A stretch of 64,000 nucleotides of DNA from contig OX424561.1 in the NCBI GenBank assembly GCA_949152475.1, positions 43,800,802-43,864,801 on the forward strand. Reading direction: 5' to 3'. The position numbers and the translations under genes were made by a program. Of the stretch, positions 54,591-64,000 are shown in pieces (positions within the stretch are counted from its first letter, which is position 1; each line of letters opens with the position of its first letter). The DNA is from Terebella lapidaria (taxonomy: Eukaryota; Annelida; Polychaeta; Terebellida; Terebellidae). The notes beneath the pieces were generated by a model. The model had not been told where the DNA came from, did no database searches, and worked only from the letters and a program-made list of their open reading frames with translations.

Positions 54591-55434
54591 ATTTCGGCCG
54601 GTCACCCACCGAGCGCCTGAGGATCATCCGTGACCATCTGGCAACAATCGGACATCGTAGACACGTCGGTAGAGGCATCGGAAGAAAATAACGCAGAGTT
54701 ATTTTCATGCGGCGACCGGTGGAAAAAATGACATCGGTGGTGAATCGCTTGCACGTCTGCCGGTGAGCGGCCAGAGCCGCTTCAGATGCCCATCAGGTGC
54801 CGAGGGAATCGACCAATCGACCGAGGGAATCGACCAAATCACCGCAGGGTATCCTGCCGGGCGCCGATGAATGTCCGGAAGGTACCCTTCAGATAATCGG
54901 GCGGATTTGTACATATCAGACGGTCACTGAGCAGGTACATGTACCAGAAGGGTATTATGTGGTCTCCGGTAGGGCATCGTTGGTTGGTCAGTCTTTCTTG
55001 AAATTCGTGAAAATTAATTCGGACGGACACGGTGAAGACACGCGATCGTACAATGTAGGTGACTATAGCGGTCACCGGTGGACAATGCCTGGTGGTTTCA
55101 TGACCACTCGAAAGATATTGGAAAAATTCCTGACAAACTATCACCGGCGGCCGGAACATCGGTAGATAGGCCTATCACCAATGTCCCCACATCGACCGGC
55201 GACCTGTGCAAAATGTGACCTAGGCATTAGTCGAGTGTTGACCTGCCATATATGTATGGAAATAAACTATCATAGTCTCCAACAATCAATATTAAAGTTT
55301 TATCAGTAATTACCATGGTAACCCTTATCATTATGACAATATACACAACAGGTAAGTAGGTGCAAAGATGATATGGATGATTTGATGGTTTTATCAAAGA
55401 TTGAATATTTGGTTTTATCATGATGCGGACCAAA
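54591..55434. other. No gene recognised
   Basis: GC-richer stretch with repeated words CGAGGGAATCGACCAATCGA and CCGGTGG. A 122-codon plus-strand open stretch (54797-55165) shows no motif; I do not call it. Confidence 0.35.
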
Positions 55435-56020
55435 AATGGCGTATTTCTTAGATAAACGCACATTACATTTCACTAGTGGTTGGGTTAGGTTATTATTTTA
55501 AATGTTGACACACATATATGCACAATATTTATCATCATTATTTGTTGGAATAATAAGGACATATTTTAAAACATCAAAGTCATTAATATGTTGTATATTG
55601 ATAGAATTATTGATATTTCCGTGCAGTGTCTTTGGTGAAACCGAAGTATTTTTTTCAGCACTTTTTTGTAGTTTTTGCAATTAAAAAAAAGATATCCGCG
55701 TATATTGATCATAAATTGTTATTATAATAATATTTCATTTGATTCCAAACATTTATTCACCAAAATTATGCTTGTAGCTAGAGTATTGGTCATTTTATTG
55801 ACATTTTTGTAGTTTGGAGAAACCCATCCATTACGTGATCGACATGTTTCACAAAATAGCTCACCGTGACGTAAAGCTACTCTGCCCACATGGCCATCAT
55901 ACTTTTTTGATTCCCAGATACATCGGACTATCAGAAAATCACAACAATCTTTGGTCCCTAGAGATGGTACCAATTTCTCTCATATGGCCATCTATCTCAT
56001 GGACTAAAAACGATTGTTAA
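55435..56020. repeat. Dispersed repeat, right member of an inverted pair with 40620-41020
   Basis: Same words as the left member on the opposite strand, including TGAAACCGAAGTATTTTTTT-like and ATTCCCAGATACAT. About 200 bp (55700-55905) without counterpart lie in the middle. Confidence 0.7.
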
Positions 56021-56499
56021 ATAATTTTCATCAATACAGGTAATTAACATCGAATAAATTATGCATTGTATTGTCGTTTACTGTGTTTCCAGTTCATGCT
56101 TGTGACACGTCGATTTCGTACGTCCATTCACATGTTTATTGAGACGGTGACGGCTGTTAATTTTTAAATAAACAGAACTCTCATGTACTGTTTATATGCC
56201 TATGGTAACACATACAACCCTTGCTTGGCCTGTCAGCAACATTGAATTACGGCGGGTCGATAACCTTTCCGAAACACGGACCCGCGGCCGTGGGTATCAC
56301 GTACACGGCATTTACGTTTTCGAGTTTCTCGCCTTTTGCCCGTGATGTTGTTAATCGGTGTGATATTTTTTGCATAAATCTTTACAAATTACATAAAGTA
56401 ATGATTCAATATTACATAAAGCATTCCGATAGTTGTCATAATCTCTGTGTATACCAGTGCGATGGTCCCTTGTCGCTCAAACTGTTCACAACATAACAT

Positions 56500-56727
56500 T
56501 TCTCGATACTGCCGGAATTCTATCTAAACTGCCCAAATTTCATTCATTAGATTATGGCCTACAGCTAAAAATACAATGGAAATATATTCGCACGATTTTC
56601 AGTTGTTAAATGGGTACAATATTTGCTATCCATCGCAGCAAAAATATCATAACATTCGACTATCATTATAAAAATATATGCACTTTTCCAAAATGTTTCT
56701 CGTAACTGCCTGAACGACTGTATACCG
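56500..56727 (-). repeat. Dispersed repeat with GGCAGTTACGAG end (inverse of 47648-47875)
   Basis: On the minus strand it begins ACAGTCGTTCAGGCAGTTAC and ends GAATTCCGGCAGTATCGAG. The same two ends are fused in the deleted copy at 39143. Confidence 0.6.
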
Positions 56728-57668
56728 AAAAGAACATAAAATAACCAGAATGGTATCCAGATCATTACTGTAATGGTTGAAATTAATATTATGAACATAT
56801 GGACAGTCATTGTGGAATTTATGTTCGATGTATTCATTTTAGCTTTGAAATATAATCTTTGACCTTGATTTATAAATAAGAAGAATGATCTGCAGTGAAA
56901 ATTGCTCCATGCACAAAAAAGTTATACCGATACAAAAACGTTTTATGGTTATCCATGATCTATCTAACATTTCATGACATTGTAATAGTGATATGAAAAT
57001 GTGTGTACTTGCAGAAAAAACAGTATGCGATTAGACTGTCCACCAAGTCTTACTGATATTAGAATATGAATAATATTTCGCGCGTGGTTGAAATCAAGCA
57101 CTTCCATTTAATAGTAATTGTCTCATTCCATTCCTCAGTGTACATCAAAGCACACTCTGGACATAATATTCTGAATGTATATCTGTTTGTAAAGTTAAGA
57201 TATTGTGAGGTGTGTGGTACGGTATCAAATGAACATAGATAACATAACATGATGTATAGAATGATGAATTGCATGCAGTGCGGCTCACCATCTGAATTCC
57301 CAAACTATAAATGACAAAAACTCATTCATGCTCATGTCAGTGATGTTTGCATAGGATTACATAGGCCTGAATTTCATAGTCACGCACGGAACACCTCATT
57401 ATTATATTTTTTTGTTAAATTTGATCTTCATGTAATAAAGGCCTACCTGGTGCATAACACTGTCAACAGTTGCCATGTCTGAAATATATGAATGCACCTT
57501 CAACACTACAGTGAACAAACATGGATAAAGTTCGGAAAATAAATTCTTAGCTGGAAATTTCATGTTCATGACTTCGCGTTCCGTATGTCAATTCCGTATG
57601 TCAAGATCTTCGTGTTTTCTTATCAGCTCATTTTCGACGCGATACACCCATATTACTATCTAAAGCAG

Positions 57669-57900
57669 GTGCTTTACCTGACTAACCCATCTATAATTTT
57701 GTTTTATGTATAGATCACATGCAAATATCGCCCTAATTCGCTGCATCGGCCGGAAAATTTCTCGAAGCAAAACCTACCGCTCGCCATCTTTGATCAAGGA
57801 ACGCGCGTTCCGTTAGTCGGTTTCGCTGGTGTGAGTAGGCCCGGGCTCCTGATGTTCATGTTGTACTAGAACTGTCTCCTGCATTATTTACCTGAATATA
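57669..57900. repeat. 232-bp tandem duplication, first copy
   Basis: From GTGCTTTACCTGACTAACCC through the GGAACGCGCGTTCC palindrome to CCTGAATATA. The second copy starts directly after it and is interrupted by a LINE (58024-59642), resuming at 59643-59757. Confidence 0.88.
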
Positions 57901-58387
57901 GTGCTTTACCTGACTAACCCATCTATAATTTTGTTTTATGTATAGATCACATGCAAATATCGCCCTAATTCGCTGCATCGGCCGGAAAATTTCTCGAAGC
58001 AAAACCTACCGCTCGCCATCTTTAATAGAATAGAATAGAATTTATTTCGCACTGGTACATAATCAATAATTCACATTAGTACATAAAAAAATATACAACC
58101 AATGGCGAGATGAAGGGCTTGAGCCATCTTGGCTGTATACCTGGTAAATAATGGAGAATGAATTGAAAAAAACAATGAATAATGATGCAGCACTCAGGTG
58201 CCCAACAACTCATGGTGAGAGAATAACAAAAAACAAAAATACCACACAAACTAAAAGCCCAGGGTAGGTATGGATAATTGAGTTGAAACATATGTACACG
58301 CATAACATAGATACATTAAACAAATTAACGATAATTAACTTTGGTAACATAGAAGTAAATGTGTCGATTTGTGCAAGCTAAGCGATC

Positions 58388-58515
58388 GTGGGGGGGGGGG
58401 GGGGAAGTGGGAAGAGAGATGATGATGATGCGGATGCGGACGATGATGAGGGGGATGCGGACGATGATGATGATGATGCGGATGAGGATGAAGGGGAGGG
58501 GGATGAGGATGATGC

Positions 58516-58555
<40 letters not shown>

Positions 58556-58556
58556 G
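58388..58556. repeat. Poly-G and (GATGATGCG)n simple repeat in the LINE 3' UTR
   Basis: A run of 14 Gs is followed by GATGATGATGCGGATGCGGA-type triplets ending in twelve GATs. The long open frames here are low-complexity artefacts. Confidence 0.9.
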
Positions 58557-58619
58557 GTCATTGTTATGTCAGCCGCCCGATGAGCCACCACTGCTGCCGC
58601 TGGGGCCCAGTCTCGACCG

Positions 58620-59635
58620 AGACATCAGAGCCTAGTGATCACTGTACCCGCGCAAAACACTCCGCTTGAAGCGCACAGAAAACGTTTTTTTGCTGTATAA
58701 CGTCTGGTCGGGTCTCATGAACAAGTCGCTGTGAATATCGTTCCATAACTCAGGGCCTTTTTTGACAATGCTCTGGCACACGGCTGTGCGACGCGCATTG
58801 GGCTGAACTAGTTTTAATGATTTGCTGTGTTTCATAGGCATGCGTTTCTTGAGATTATGAAAAAAGATTACTCAGCGTCAGAGGTAATTGGCCATTAAGA
58901 AATGCGTATACATACTTTAGGACCTGCATGTGATATATGTCTGTTAGTTTTAAAATAATGAGGCGTTTGAAAATCGGTTCGGTGTGTGAGTTGAATGGTA
59001 CCCCCGCCACGGAGCGGATTATCTTTTTCTGTTGCACGACAAGTTTGTTCAGGTAGGTAGAGTGGGCTGCTCCCCACAGTGTTATTCCATAGAGTAAATG
59101 TGAGTACGCTAGAGTATAATATAAGGATTTCAAATGTTGTGATGTCAGTACCTGTCTGGCTTTAAATTGCGAACATTGCTTTAGAAAGTTTTTAGATAGA
59201 TTATTTATATGTTCAGTCGATTTCAATTTGTCGTCGATATGAATTCCTAAAAACTTTGTATGTTTGCATTGTGTTATTGTCTTGTCCGATAGGTTAAGCT
59301 GGGGGAGGTTAAGTTGTTGTTGACGTGAAGAATTACCGAATAACATGTAGTTTGTTTTTAGAACATTGAGAGACAGTTTGTTGGCTTTGAACCAATCAGT
59401 CTAGTTCGATATTCATTTGATAATATAGTGAGGACAGGTTTGTGGACGATGGATAAAGGGTTGTTTCATCAGCAAATAATATTGAATTTGAGTACTTCAG
59501 GACATTTGGTAAATCATTGGTATATAATATGAAGAGAAGTGGCCCTAAAACTGATCCTTGGGGAACGCCACAAGAGATATTCTGCAACCCTGAACATACT
59601 CCCATATATTGTACATATTGAGTTCTGTTGCCCAA
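58620..59635 (-). pseudogene. LINE reverse transcriptase remnant
   Basis: In order: SCGVPQGSVLGPLLFILYTN (RT motif B), SILFADETTLY (motif C, where FADDT is expected), then KFLGIHIDDKLKSTEHI, LLYGITLWGAAHSTYLNKL, QQKKIIRSVAGV, and a C-terminal GPELWNDIHSD segment with KRSVLRGYSDH at the end. A frameshift separates motif C from the following part, and another separates the last segment. The catalytic Asp-to-Glu change and the truncation mean it is dead. The endonuclease domain is absent. Confidence 0.8.
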
Positions 59636-59779
59636 ATAACTGTGATCGAGGGAACGCGCGTTCCGTTAGTCGGTTTCGCTGGTGTGAGTAGGCCCGGGCT
59701 CCTGATGTTCATGTTGTACTAGAACTGTCTCCTGCATTATTTACCTGAATATAGTGGGCTCCAAAGCATTAGCCAGTGG

Positions 59780-60130
59780 ATTCATCGGAACAATTTCATC
59801 AATAAGTTCCCTATCATTGTCCGATGAATCCATCACGTACATTACTGGTGTTCACTTTACAACAACATGTAAGGCAGAGCCGCCAGTAGGCTACTCTGTA
59901 TAACAACACTAGGCAGTGTGCCAGAGAATGTCTGGAGCCTGAGAATTGACCCAACCAGTGACGTCACTGGACAGAGTACACAAGATGGCGCACTCCAGGC
60001 TCTGCCTGGGCTGTGCTGGCCTAATTAAAAACAGCTGTGTACAATAGAGGGGGTCTTATCACTCTATCTGAAAGTGTTAATCCTCGTTTACAGTGTATGT
60101 CAGTACTCTACACAAGTTTATTAGCAGTGT
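59780..60130. other. No gene recognised; short hairpin at 59780-59832
   Basis: GTGGATTCATCGGAACA is inverted as TGTCCGATGAATCCATCA about 20 bp later. The rest shows no supported feature. Confidence 0.45.
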
Positions 60131-60144
60131 AGCATGTCCCCTTT

Positions 60145-60245
60145 AATTTAATGATTTCCAAACAAATTTTTTTGCCAACATTGAAATATTACATTACTCA
60201 ATGATGTTACCTACCTAAGTCTTCAGCAACTGTTCAGATAACAAA
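60145..60245. repeat. Copy of sequence next to the DIRS-type element
   Basis: TTAATTTAATGATTTCCAAA to AGCAACTGTTCAGAT matches 30178-30282 in the same orientation with small differences. Confidence 0.75.
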
Positions 60246-60559
60246 ATACTTATTCAGTGGTATGTGGTAAAAGATTACTGACGGTAGTTTTGATATGCCA
60301 TGTTGTAAACCTGAGTTCTGAAACATTGATAAAGATTTGCTCTTTTTTGCCAATACATGTGTGTCGTTATATTCTGCATGTGTGAAACTTAGCTATGGAC
60401 ATATTAGGCATCATTCTAAAACAAACATTCACTCAGATATTACAATATATGTACCCAAATTTGGCATTCCATAGAACCATTTTGGCCAATCCAGTTTAGT
60501 TGGATTGGTGGTTATAGTTGATACTTACATTTGACCTTATATGTATATGTTCTTTTGCA

Positions 60560-62031
60560 GGAGATTCATTTCAGTTCATTTCATTTCAAATTATAAGTAC
60601 ATGTTTGAAATCTACATACTTGGAAACATAAGAATAAACCAAATTCTAGACCAATTATCGGTGAAGAGAAACCATTATCTTCGTTCAGCTATGCACAATG
60701 GTGGCCATCTTGGATTTCTTCCACAATGAATGCTCTACATGTTGGAAATGGTTTTTGTAATGTACATATACATGTGTATATTTCAGACAAATGAACTGAA
60801 TTAATCACATTAATCAAATTACATGACCTTAACTGTTGATCATGATCAAATTCTGTGTTGCTGCAAGTGTGTTTATTGCCAAATTAAATATATATCATTT
60901 AGCAGTTGAGGCATTGGGGACATTGTTATTTTAACCACTGATGTTATTAAGCACCATCAGCTTGTAATTAAGGCAAAAAATTGGTGATAATGGCTACACA
61001 CTTGTTTTAGTTTATTGAAGTTTTAGAAAAAATACGACAAAATATGCCATTCAGGTGGCTGCCTTGGATTTCATGCTAATGAACTATGTTGAAGTAGTTG
61101 AAAACATTTTTTCTGCAGTTCTTAAACTCTAATAAGTGTATGTTCAAATTTCGTGTGTATAGTACAATCAGTGTGAATGATATACATGTATGCAATTTTG
61201 TGCTTATCATTGATCAATTTGGGTCTTGTCGCAATTGTGATTATTGCCAACTTCAACATATTCTTGAGCAATTAAGGCATAGAGGACATTGTTAGTTCTA
61301 CCACCGATGTTTCTAAGTACCAGCAGCATGTATTAGAGCACATAAGTGGTGATAATGACCACATAGTTGTTCGAAATATTAAAGTTTCATGAACAAACAA
61401 TGAAAAAATATGGGAATATGATGGACGCCATCTTGGATTTCATGCTGAAGTGCTATGCTAAAGTAGTTGACCGAAGTAGGTACCAAGTTTATGTCTTTAG
61501 CACAACTAGTAGCAGAGATCTATGCAATTAGGTATCAAATAGCATATGACTAACTGCTATTCGACAAAAGTGACAGACTGCTATTAAGGCACAAAATTGT
61601 TGATAATCTCCACACAGGTTCTTAAAATATTAAAGTTTTAGAAAAAAAATGTGACAAAATATGCGATTCTGATGGTCGCCATCTTGGATCTCATGCTGAA
61701 GGGGTATGCTCGAGTAGTTGAAAATATTATTGTTGCGTTCCTTGCCATCTGAAACATATGTTTAGGTACTAACTTTGTGTCTCTAGCACAAATAGGGGAA
61801 AAGATATATACAACTTTGTGTTTATCGTTGATCTATTTCGGTTTCAACCCCAATTGTGTTTATTGCCAAATTCAACGGATTTTTCAGCAATTTGGGCATT
61901 GGGGACATTGTTATTTTTGCCACTGATGTTAACAAGTACCAATAGCATGTATTAGGGCACATAATTGTTGATAATGGCCACACAGTTCCTCAAAATATTA
62001 AAGTTAATATGACAAAATATGCGATTCTGAT
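60560..62031. repeat. Degenerate tandem repeat of about 330-350 bp (four to five units)
   Basis: Each unit carries ACAAAATATGCGATTCTGATG, CGCCATCTTGGATTTCATGC, a GTAGTTGAAA word, ACAACTTTGTG/ATCATTGATC and GGCATTGGGGACATTGTTA. Units are heavily diverged, so this is an old satellite or the body of an old element. No coding sequence is preserved. Confidence 0.7.
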
Positions 62032-62094
62032 GGCCAAATTTCAGCCATTTCGGGCATCGTATCCTCATCGGCGAAGGCGTCGGTGCAAAGTGAC
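62032..62094. repeat. 63-bp dispersed repeat (inverse of 54526-54590)
   Basis: Begins GGCCAAATTTCAGCC exactly where the degenerate tandem unit (GATTCTGATGG...) is interrupted, so one end of the element is defined here. Confidence 0.65.
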
Positions 62095-62282
62095 TTAGGC
62101 ACCACACGGCAATAAAAACCCTGCAGTTTACCGCCAAACGTTACATGATGTGTTGGGTCAGGCCATGTCTACGTTGACGTTCTATTGCACAAAATTTGAA
62201 GATACTGTATTGGTTGGTCCTGATAGAATCGTGCCGTTCCAGTGCAAGACATTGAAACGACATTGCAAGACACTGTTTTAAC

Positions 62283-62672
62283 GCTTCCACGTGTGAAATT
62301 GGTAGCTTTGAAACTTTCTATGTGTGAACGTAGAAACCTAAATCGTTCTACGTGCGAACGTGGAAAGGTATAAATGCTTCCACGTGTGAACGTGGTAGCT
62401 TTGAAACTGTCTACGTGTGAACGTGGAAACCTACATCTTTTTACGTTCAAACGTGATAGGTTTTAAAGTTTTCTACGTGCGAACGTGAAAGCATATATTG
62501 TTTCCACGTGTGAACGTGGTAGCTTTGGACTTTATACGTGTGAACGTGGAAGCCTAAAACCTTTCTATGTACGAACGTGATAAGTTTTAAAGTTACCACG
62601 TGCGAACGTGATAGCGCTAAATGCTTCCACGTGCGAACGTGGTAGCTTTGAACTTTCTACGTTCGAACGTGC
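62283..62672. repeat. Array of short palindromes (CCACGTGYGAACGTGG), about 12 copies
   Basis: A dyad TTCCACGTGYGAACGTGGWA recurs about every 35-36 bp, alternating CCACGTG and CTACGTG forms. On the minus strand it stays in frame with the LINE remnant beside it and reads ARSNVESSKLPRSHVEAF-like 12-residue repeats, so the array may have grown from LINE coding sequence. Confidence 0.85.
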
Positions 62673-63271
62673 AAGGTTTTTACTAGAAAAAAACCCACAA
62701 ATTTTTTCCCCGCACATGTCACCTATGGGCTTCCATAAATAGTTGCCACGGAGTGTCAGTTCATTCATAATTTTGTACATTGTAGTCAGAAGATAGTAAT
62801 CACGACGTGTTTTCAGTGTAGGCCAACCCAATTCTGATAGAAGAGCAGTATTACTCACAGAATTATAGGCACCTGTACAAGATATGGCAGCAGATCTTTG
62901 ACATTTTTTTCCAATATATTGTACAAATCACTAGTACAGTTGTTATACAGCAAACAGCCATATTCCAGGATTGACCTAATGTATGTTTTGTAAATGTTTT
63001 CTTTGCACTTCCTTGGTGAATTATTAGCCATACATTTTAGCATGTTTATCATGGGTCCTGCTTTCACAACCCTATCGTGAATATGACTTGCCCAGGACAT
63101 ATCCTCACATGAAATGACACCGAGATGGCAATGCTTTGTTACTCGCTCTATAGTTGTATTATCGAAGAGAACATCTCCGTAGTGCATTCGATTTCGTTTC
63201 TTGGACATGTAACAAAATCCATGCAACTGCCACGCTAAACCGTTCGTTAGGAATGACCACGTGACCTTCAA
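62555..63271 (-). pseudogene. LINE reverse transcriptase C-terminal remnant
   Basis: Minus-strand segments RVTKHCHLGVISCEDMSWAS, MINMLKCMANNSPRKCKEN, YIRSILEYGCLLYNNCTSD, LLSELGWPTLKTRRDYYLL and MYKIMNEL are the post-RT domain of a LINE ORF2. The match breaks once between LEKN and NTALLSELGW. RT core and endonuclease are missing. Its 3' side runs into the palindrome array. Confidence 0.75.
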
Positions 63272-63284
63272 AGTCTACTGACGA

Positions 63285-63480
63285 AGACACCGTTCGCGGA
63301 AGAACCATTCGCGGAAGAACCGTTCGCGGAGGCACCACCAGCGGAAGCACCGTTCGCGGAGGTACCGTTCGCGGAAGCACGTTCGCGGAAGAGGAGCCTT
63401 CGCGGAAGAACCGTTCGCGGACGCAGTCTTCACCACGTGGAGATGAGTAGGGAAGAGACGTTCGCGGACGAAGATGCGTG
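63285..63480. repeat. 15-bp minisatellite (CCGTTCGCGGAAGNA)n
   Basis: About ten copies of a CG-rich 15-mer with variable last bases, then more scattered TTCGCGGA words to 63470. The open frames across it are repeats of CCG/CGG codons and are not called as genes. Confidence 0.9.
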
Positions 63481-63493
63481 CGCAGCCACCCTG

Positions 63494-63502
63494 GCTATAT
63501 AA
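63494..63502 (+). promoter_or_regulatory. TATA-box promoter-like element
   Basis: CTATATAAGG lies about 30 bp before CTCTGAGAGCACTGCAACAG, followed by an ATG with good context (GTCATGG) that opens only 23 codons. This could be the promoter of an element or gene continuing to the right of the window, whose start I cannot confirm. Confidence 0.35.
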
Positions 63503-63529
63503 GGGGGAGCGGACGGCCGCTCTGAGAGC

Positions 63530-64000
63530 ACTGCAACAGTGACATCGACCGTGGGGAGATCGTCATGGCCACAGCCAAGGGACTCGACGACCTCCGTGCG
63601 GACGACTCCTTCTTCAGGGCCTTTGATTTGACGTGACTTACGACTAACTACCTGGAGAAACCATTCGACTAACGGGACGGGAAACTTCAACGGGAAGGGA
63701 CAGAGAGAAGCCTCGGTGAAGAACTCTTTTTAGTTGTGCCCTCGTGCACTAGTTATTTTTAAACGTGATCATACAGTGCTCCATGTTTGAACTTCATATC
63801 TGTACGTCACGTTGGTGACCGACAATTCATTGATGATGAGATGTTGATAAATCTTCATTTATTCACGTCTGAGTTGATTCTTGCCTGAAGTAAGCCGGTG
63901 AGCTACTGAGTGATGATAAGCACCATTTAGTGACGGCTCTCGAATCACAACGCGCGGGAGTTACAAAAGTCTATACGATCAAGAAGCAGGGTTTTTGGGA
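63530..64000. other. No gene recognised; possible 5' leader of a rightward unit
   Basis: Downstream of the TATA element there is a short open frame (MATAKGLDDLRADD...) and then AT-rich sequence with no motif to the window end. Confidence 0.3.

Larger units (their letters stand above)
58024..59642 (-). mobile_element. 5'-truncated LINE (L2/CR1/Jockey-like) with (TTCTA)n tail
   Basis: Minus-strand element whose 3' end is the pentamer tail GAATAGAATAGAAT-like at 58024-58040. The insertion point inside the duplicated repeat is known precisely from the uninterrupted copy. No clear target duplication is seen. It holds only the C-terminal half of the RT ORF and the 3' UTR. Confidence 0.82.
57901..59757. 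repeat. 232-bp tandem duplication, second copy (split by a LINE)
   Basis: The left part (to CGCCATCTTT) and right part (from GATCGAGGGAACGCGCG) together match the first copy almost base for base, giving the pre-insertion sequence. Confidence 0.85.

Noticed and set aside
54797-55165. 122-codon open frame in the GC-rich stretch
   Set aside because: A similar-length frame is open on the opposite strand and no family motif is seen.
58359-58669. Poly-Met/Arg and poly-Asp open frames
   Set aside because: Translations of a (GAT)n/(GATGCG)n simple repeat.
63494-64000. Left LTR of an LTR element at the right edge
   Set aside because: A TATA box is visible but no terminal TG/CA, primer-binding site or second LTR can be shown within the window.
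1-64000. tRNA or rRNA genes
   Set aside because: No cloverleaf with A and B boxes and no rRNA-like sequence was recognised by eye.

Overview
The window is AT-rich animal DNA dominated by transposable elements and repeats. Penelope-like elements, a DIRS-type element, two LINE fragments, several fold-back MITEs and many minisatellites, with no recognisable intact single-copy host gene, point to a large repeat-rich genome of a marine invertebrate. The repeat style would fit an echinoderm, hemichordate, amphioxus or lophotrochozoan, but the sequence alone does not settle the phylum.

Region 1 (about 0.8-25.6 kb) is a head-to-tail array of seven copies of one Penelope-like retroelement (PLE), all on the plus strand. 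Unit 2 is complete (period 4,918 bp). It has a 5' region with a TATA box, a hammerhead-like ribozyme motif and a probable 5' intron. ORF1 (569 aa) carries a NADAR domain, a Ser/Pro/Arg-rich linker and an SGNH/GDSL-type hydrolase domain. ORF2 is a Penelope-type reverse transcriptase followed by a zinc-knuckle-like segment and a GIY-YIG endonuclease. ORF2 has no upstream ATG. It lies in the -1 frame, and a perfect U_UUA_AAC slippery heptamer sits directly before the ORF1 stop in all seven units. The two ORFs are therefore probably joined by -1 ribosomal frameshifting into a protein of about 1,329 aa. This NADAR + SGNH + RT + GIY-YIG arrangement is the most interesting system in the window. Units 1-3 are nearly identical. 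Units 4-7 form an older, more decayed subfamily with a (CATA)n tail, and units 6-7 plus flanking DNA are a tandem segmental duplication.

Region 2 (25.6-30.4 kb) holds a decayed minus-strand gene of the family with the VGHTHEDID motif (DUF7869-like), split by a 527-bp fold-back MITE, and then an array of short TTCGTG-nn-CACGAA palindromes.

Region 3 (30.4-37.1 kb) is a minus-strand DIRS-type (tyrosine recombinase) retroelement fossil with inverted terminal repeats and an internal triplicated 362-bp segment.

Region 4 (37-58 kb) has no convincing gene. It is built of dispersed repeats, MITEs, minisatellites and fold-back elements. At least four pairs of homologous segments lie in inverted, nested order around a centre near 48-49 kb, suggesting an old large inverted duplication or a composite element.

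Region 5 (57.7-64 kb) has a duplicated 232-bp sequence interrupted by a 5'-truncated LINE, a degenerate tandem repeat, a second array of short palindromes continuous with a LINE reverse-transcriptase remnant, a 15-bp minisatellite and a TATA-containing promoter-like stretch.
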